7,410 nt of DNA from JBGOUV01 sp041477815 (GTDB taxonomy: Bacteria > Acidobacteriota > Terriglobia > Bryobacterales > JACQDG01): positions 1 to 7,410 of the forward strand of contig JBGOUV010000354.1 of assembly GCA_041477815.1 (NCBI GenBank), written 5' to 3'. Made by a program: the position numbers and the translations under genes. A model generated the notes under the pieces. That model saw only the letters and a list, made by a program, of their open reading frames with translations, had not been told where the DNA came from and ran no database searches. How positions within the stretch are numbered: the stretch's first letter is position 1; every line of letters starts with the position of its first letter. Of this stretch, positions 5,575 through 7,410 are shown piece after piece.

Positions 5575-6711
5575 TTGGATAAAGCCATACTGGCCCTCGA
5601 AGACGGGACGGTTTTCGAGGGTGTCAGCGCCGGAGCGCGGTCGGAGTGCTACGGCGAAGTCGTTTTCAACACTGCCATTACCGGCTACCAGGAAATTTTC
5701 ACAGACCCCTCTTACAGCGGTCAGATCGTAGTTCTGACCTATCCCCACATCGGCAACTACGGCACCGCGCCCGAGGACAGCGAGTCGGCGCGCCCTTACA
5801 TCGAAGGCCTCGTGACGCGTGAATTCTCGCAGATCGCGAGCAACTGGCGGTCTAAGGAGCACGCTGCGGACTTCCTGGCCAAGTCGCGGATCCCCGTAAT
5901 CTCCGAGATCGACACGCGGCTGCTGGTGCGTCGCCTGCGCTCGCGCGGCGTGATGCGTGGCGTAATTTCGACCATGGAGCTGGACCCGGCCAAGCTGGTC
6001 GAAAAGGCGCGCGGGGTTCCCTCCATGGCCGGCCTGGATCTGGCCACCGGGGTCTCCACCAAGCATCGCTACGAGTGGACCAAGGCCATCGAGGGCTGCT
6101 CCCCGTCGGAGCTGGTGGGCGAAACGCGCGCGCCTCGCCTCCACGTGGTCGCCTATGACTACGGCATCAAGCACAACATCCTGCGCCGGCTGGTTCACGT
6201 GGGTTGCCGCGTCACGGTGGTGCCGTCACTCACCAGCGCGGAAGACGTCCTCGGCCTGAAGCCCGACGGCGTGTTTCTCTCGAATGGTCCCGGCGACCCG
6301 GAGCCGCTGGTGGAGCAGGCCGCCAACGTCCGCCGCCTGCTCGGCCGCGTTCCCATCTTCGGCATCTGCCTGGGCCACCAGATTCTCGGTCTCGCCGTCG
6401 GAGGCAAGACCTACAAGCTCAAGTTCGGGCACCGCGGCGCCAACCATCCCGTCCTCAACCTCACCAACCAGCGCGTCGAGATCACCTCTCACAATCACGG
6501 CTTCGCCGTCGATCCCGACTCCCTCAACCTCAACGAGGTCGACGTCACCCACGTCAACCTGAACGACCAGACTTTGGAAGGCTTCCGCCACCGCAATTAT
6601 CCGGTATTCTGCGTGCAGTATCACCCCGAGGCGGCCCCCGGACCGCACGACTCGCACTACCTGTTTGAAGAGTTCGTCAAGCTGATGAGCACGAATGCCC
6701 AAGCGCACTGA
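5575..6711 (+). CDS. carA: Carbamoyl phosphate synthetase small (glutaminase) subunit
   Basis: A 378-residue protein, the normal CarA length. It releases ammonia from glutamine and passes it to CarB for carbamoyl phosphate, used in pyrimidine and arginine synthesis. The N-terminal CarA-specific domain (about 1-150) has ALEDGTVFEG, the GEVVFNTAITGYQEIFTDPS stretch (27-46) and TYPHIGNYG. The class I glutamine amidotransferase domain (about 188-370) has SNGPGDP (236-242), the nucleophile C265 in GICLGHQ, and H350 and E352 in QYHPEAAPGPHDS, so the triad is complete. The start is TTG: no other start codon lies between the lepB stop and the conserved N-terminus, and a strong Shine-Dalgarno fits. 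E. coli carA also begins with TTG, as far as I recall. The end overlaps carB by 17 bases. Confidence 0.97.
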   Translation: MDKAILALEDGTVFEGVSAGARSECYGEVVFNTAITGYQEIFTDPSYSGQIVVLTYPHIGNYGTAPEDSESARPYIEGLVTREFSQIASNWRSKEHAADFLAKSRIPVISEIDTRLLVRRLRSRGVMRGVISTMELDPAKLVEKARGVPSMAGLDLATGVSTKHRYEWTKAIEGCSPSELVGETRAPRLHVVAYDYGIKHNILRRLVHVGCRVTVVPSLTSAEDVLGLKPDGVFLSNGPGDPEPLVEQAANVRRLLGRVPIFGICLGHQILGLAVGGKTYKLKFGHRGANHPVLNLTNQRVEITSHNHGFAVDPDSLNLNEVDVTHVNLNDQTLEGFRHRNYPVFCVQYHPEAAPGPHDSHYLFEEFVKLMSTNAQAH

Positions 6712-7410
6712 TATCCATAAGATACTGATCATCGGGTCGGGTCCCATCATCATCGGGCAGGCCTGCGAGTTCGATTACTCCGGCACCCAGGCTTGCAAGG
6801 CGCTGCGCAGCGAGGGTTACGAGGTGGTGCTGGTCAACTCCAACCCCGCCACCATCATGACCGACCCGGAGCTGGCCGACGCCACCTACGTCGAGCCTCT
6901 GACCCGCGAGTATCTCGAGGAGATCATCAAGCGCGAGCGCCCGGACGCGCTGCTTTCCACCGTCGGCGGCCAGACGGGCCTGAACCTCTCGGTCGAGCTA
7001 GCCGAAACCGGCGTCCTCGACAAGTACGGCGTGGAGCTGATCGGCGCCAAGATCGAGGCCATCAAGAAGGCCGAGGACCGGCTGCTGTTCAAGGACGCCA
7101 TGCGCAAGGTGGGCCTGGAGTCGCCCTTTTCGCAGCTCGTCACCAACGTCAAGGACGGCGTGGAATTCGCCGGCCGGGTGGGCTATCCCGTAGTACTGCG
7201 TCCTAGCTTCACCTTGGGCGGGTCGGGCGGCGGCATCGCCTACAACAGCGAGGAGCTCCTGGAGCTGCTGGCGCGGGGTCTCGACCTGTCGCCGGTCCAC
7301 GAGGTGCTGATCGAGGAGAGCGTGCTGGGCTGGAAGGAGTTCGAGCTGGAGGTGATGCGTGATCTCGCCGACAACGTCATCATCATCTGCTCCATCGAGA
7401 ATTTCGACCC
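6695..7410 (+). CDS. carB: Carbamoyl phosphate synthetase large subunit, N-terminal part (cut by window edge)
   Basis: The reading frame is open from the ATG at 6695 to the window end: 238 whole codons of an expected total of about 1070. It begins MPKRTDIHKILIIGSGPIII and continues with GQACEFDYSG, VNSNPATIMTDPELADATY, STVGGQTGLN, RPSFTLGGSGGGIAYN and ESVLGWKEFELEVMRD, very close to E. coli CarB in order and spacing. R129, R169 and E215 fall at the same numbers as the ATP-binding residues of the first ATP-grasp domain in E. coli, so the bicarbonate-phosphorylating half appears functional. The ammonia-carbamate half, the second ATP-grasp and the allosteric domain are outside the window. It overlaps the carA end by 17 bases in another frame. 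The Shine-Dalgarno is weak, so coupled translation is likely, giving matched subunits. Confidence 0.96.
   Translation, partial: MPKRTDIHKILIIGSGPIIIGQACEFDYSGTQACKALRSEGYEVVLVNSNPATIMTDPELADATYVEPLTREYLEEIIKRERPDALLSTVGGQTGLNLSVELAETGVLDKYGVELIGAKIEAIKKAEDRLLFKDAMRKVGLESPFSQLVTNVKDGVEFAGRVGYPVVLRPSFTLGGSGGGIAYNSEELLELLARGLDLSPVHEVLIEESVLGWKEFELEVMRDLADNVIIICSIENFD

Noticed and set aside
5260..6198. A 312-codon open frame on the minus strand across lepB and carA
   Set aside because: It is antisense to two well-conserved genes and spans their junction. The translation resembles no family I know, so it is a codon-bias shadow.
6793..7206. A 137-codon plus-strand frame inside carB
   Set aside because: It is in the wrong frame for CarB, which is continuous and highly conserved through this stretch. 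The product is low-complexity and Arg/Gly-rich.

Overview
The window is a GC-rich, tightly packed bacterial chromosome segment with seven complete protein genes and a partial gene at each end. It holds no tRNA, rRNA, insertion sequence, CRISPR array or phage gene that I can see. GC-rich codon use, the signal peptidase I box with GDHRNASNDSR, and a histidine kinase with a large TPR-like extracytoplasmic part resemble soil Acidobacteriota. That placement is an inference and not certain.

Left part, all minus strand, read from right to left. A family 2 glycosyltransferase (4219-4932) is followed by a good intrinsic terminator (4107-4138). A second unit then follows: a secreted YceI-like protein (3437-4015), a PLP-dependent threonine/serine dehydratase (2496-3434), and a RidA/YjgF-family enamine/imine deaminase (2021-2485). 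The gaps between these three are 2 and 10 bases. After a 50-base gap comes a membrane sensor histidine kinase (54-1970), whose stop overlaps the start of a response regulator (1-57, cut by the window edge). No terminator is visible between ridA and the kinase, so the two-component genes may be read from the same transcript.

Right part, plus strand. Signal peptidase I (lepB, 4978-5562) is transcribed divergently from the glycosyltransferase across an AT-rich 45-base gap. Twelve bases after it comes carA (5575-6711), which starts with TTG. carA overlaps carB (6695 to the window end) by 17 bases. CarA and CarB form carbamoyl phosphate synthetase, which feeds pyrimidine and arginine synthesis.

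How the genes work together: the dehydratase makes 2-aminoacrylate or 2-aminocrotonate and RidA hydrolyses it, so that pair is functionally coherent. CarA and CarB are subunits of one enzyme. The kinase and regulator are a two-component pair. Linking YceI to the dehydratase, and LepB to CarAB, is unusual and may only reflect shared transcription. I see no convincing undescribed system. The points most worth checking are the TPR-like extracytoplasmic sensor, the yceI-dehydratase-ridA cluster, the lepB-carAB arrangement, and the possible leaderless starts.
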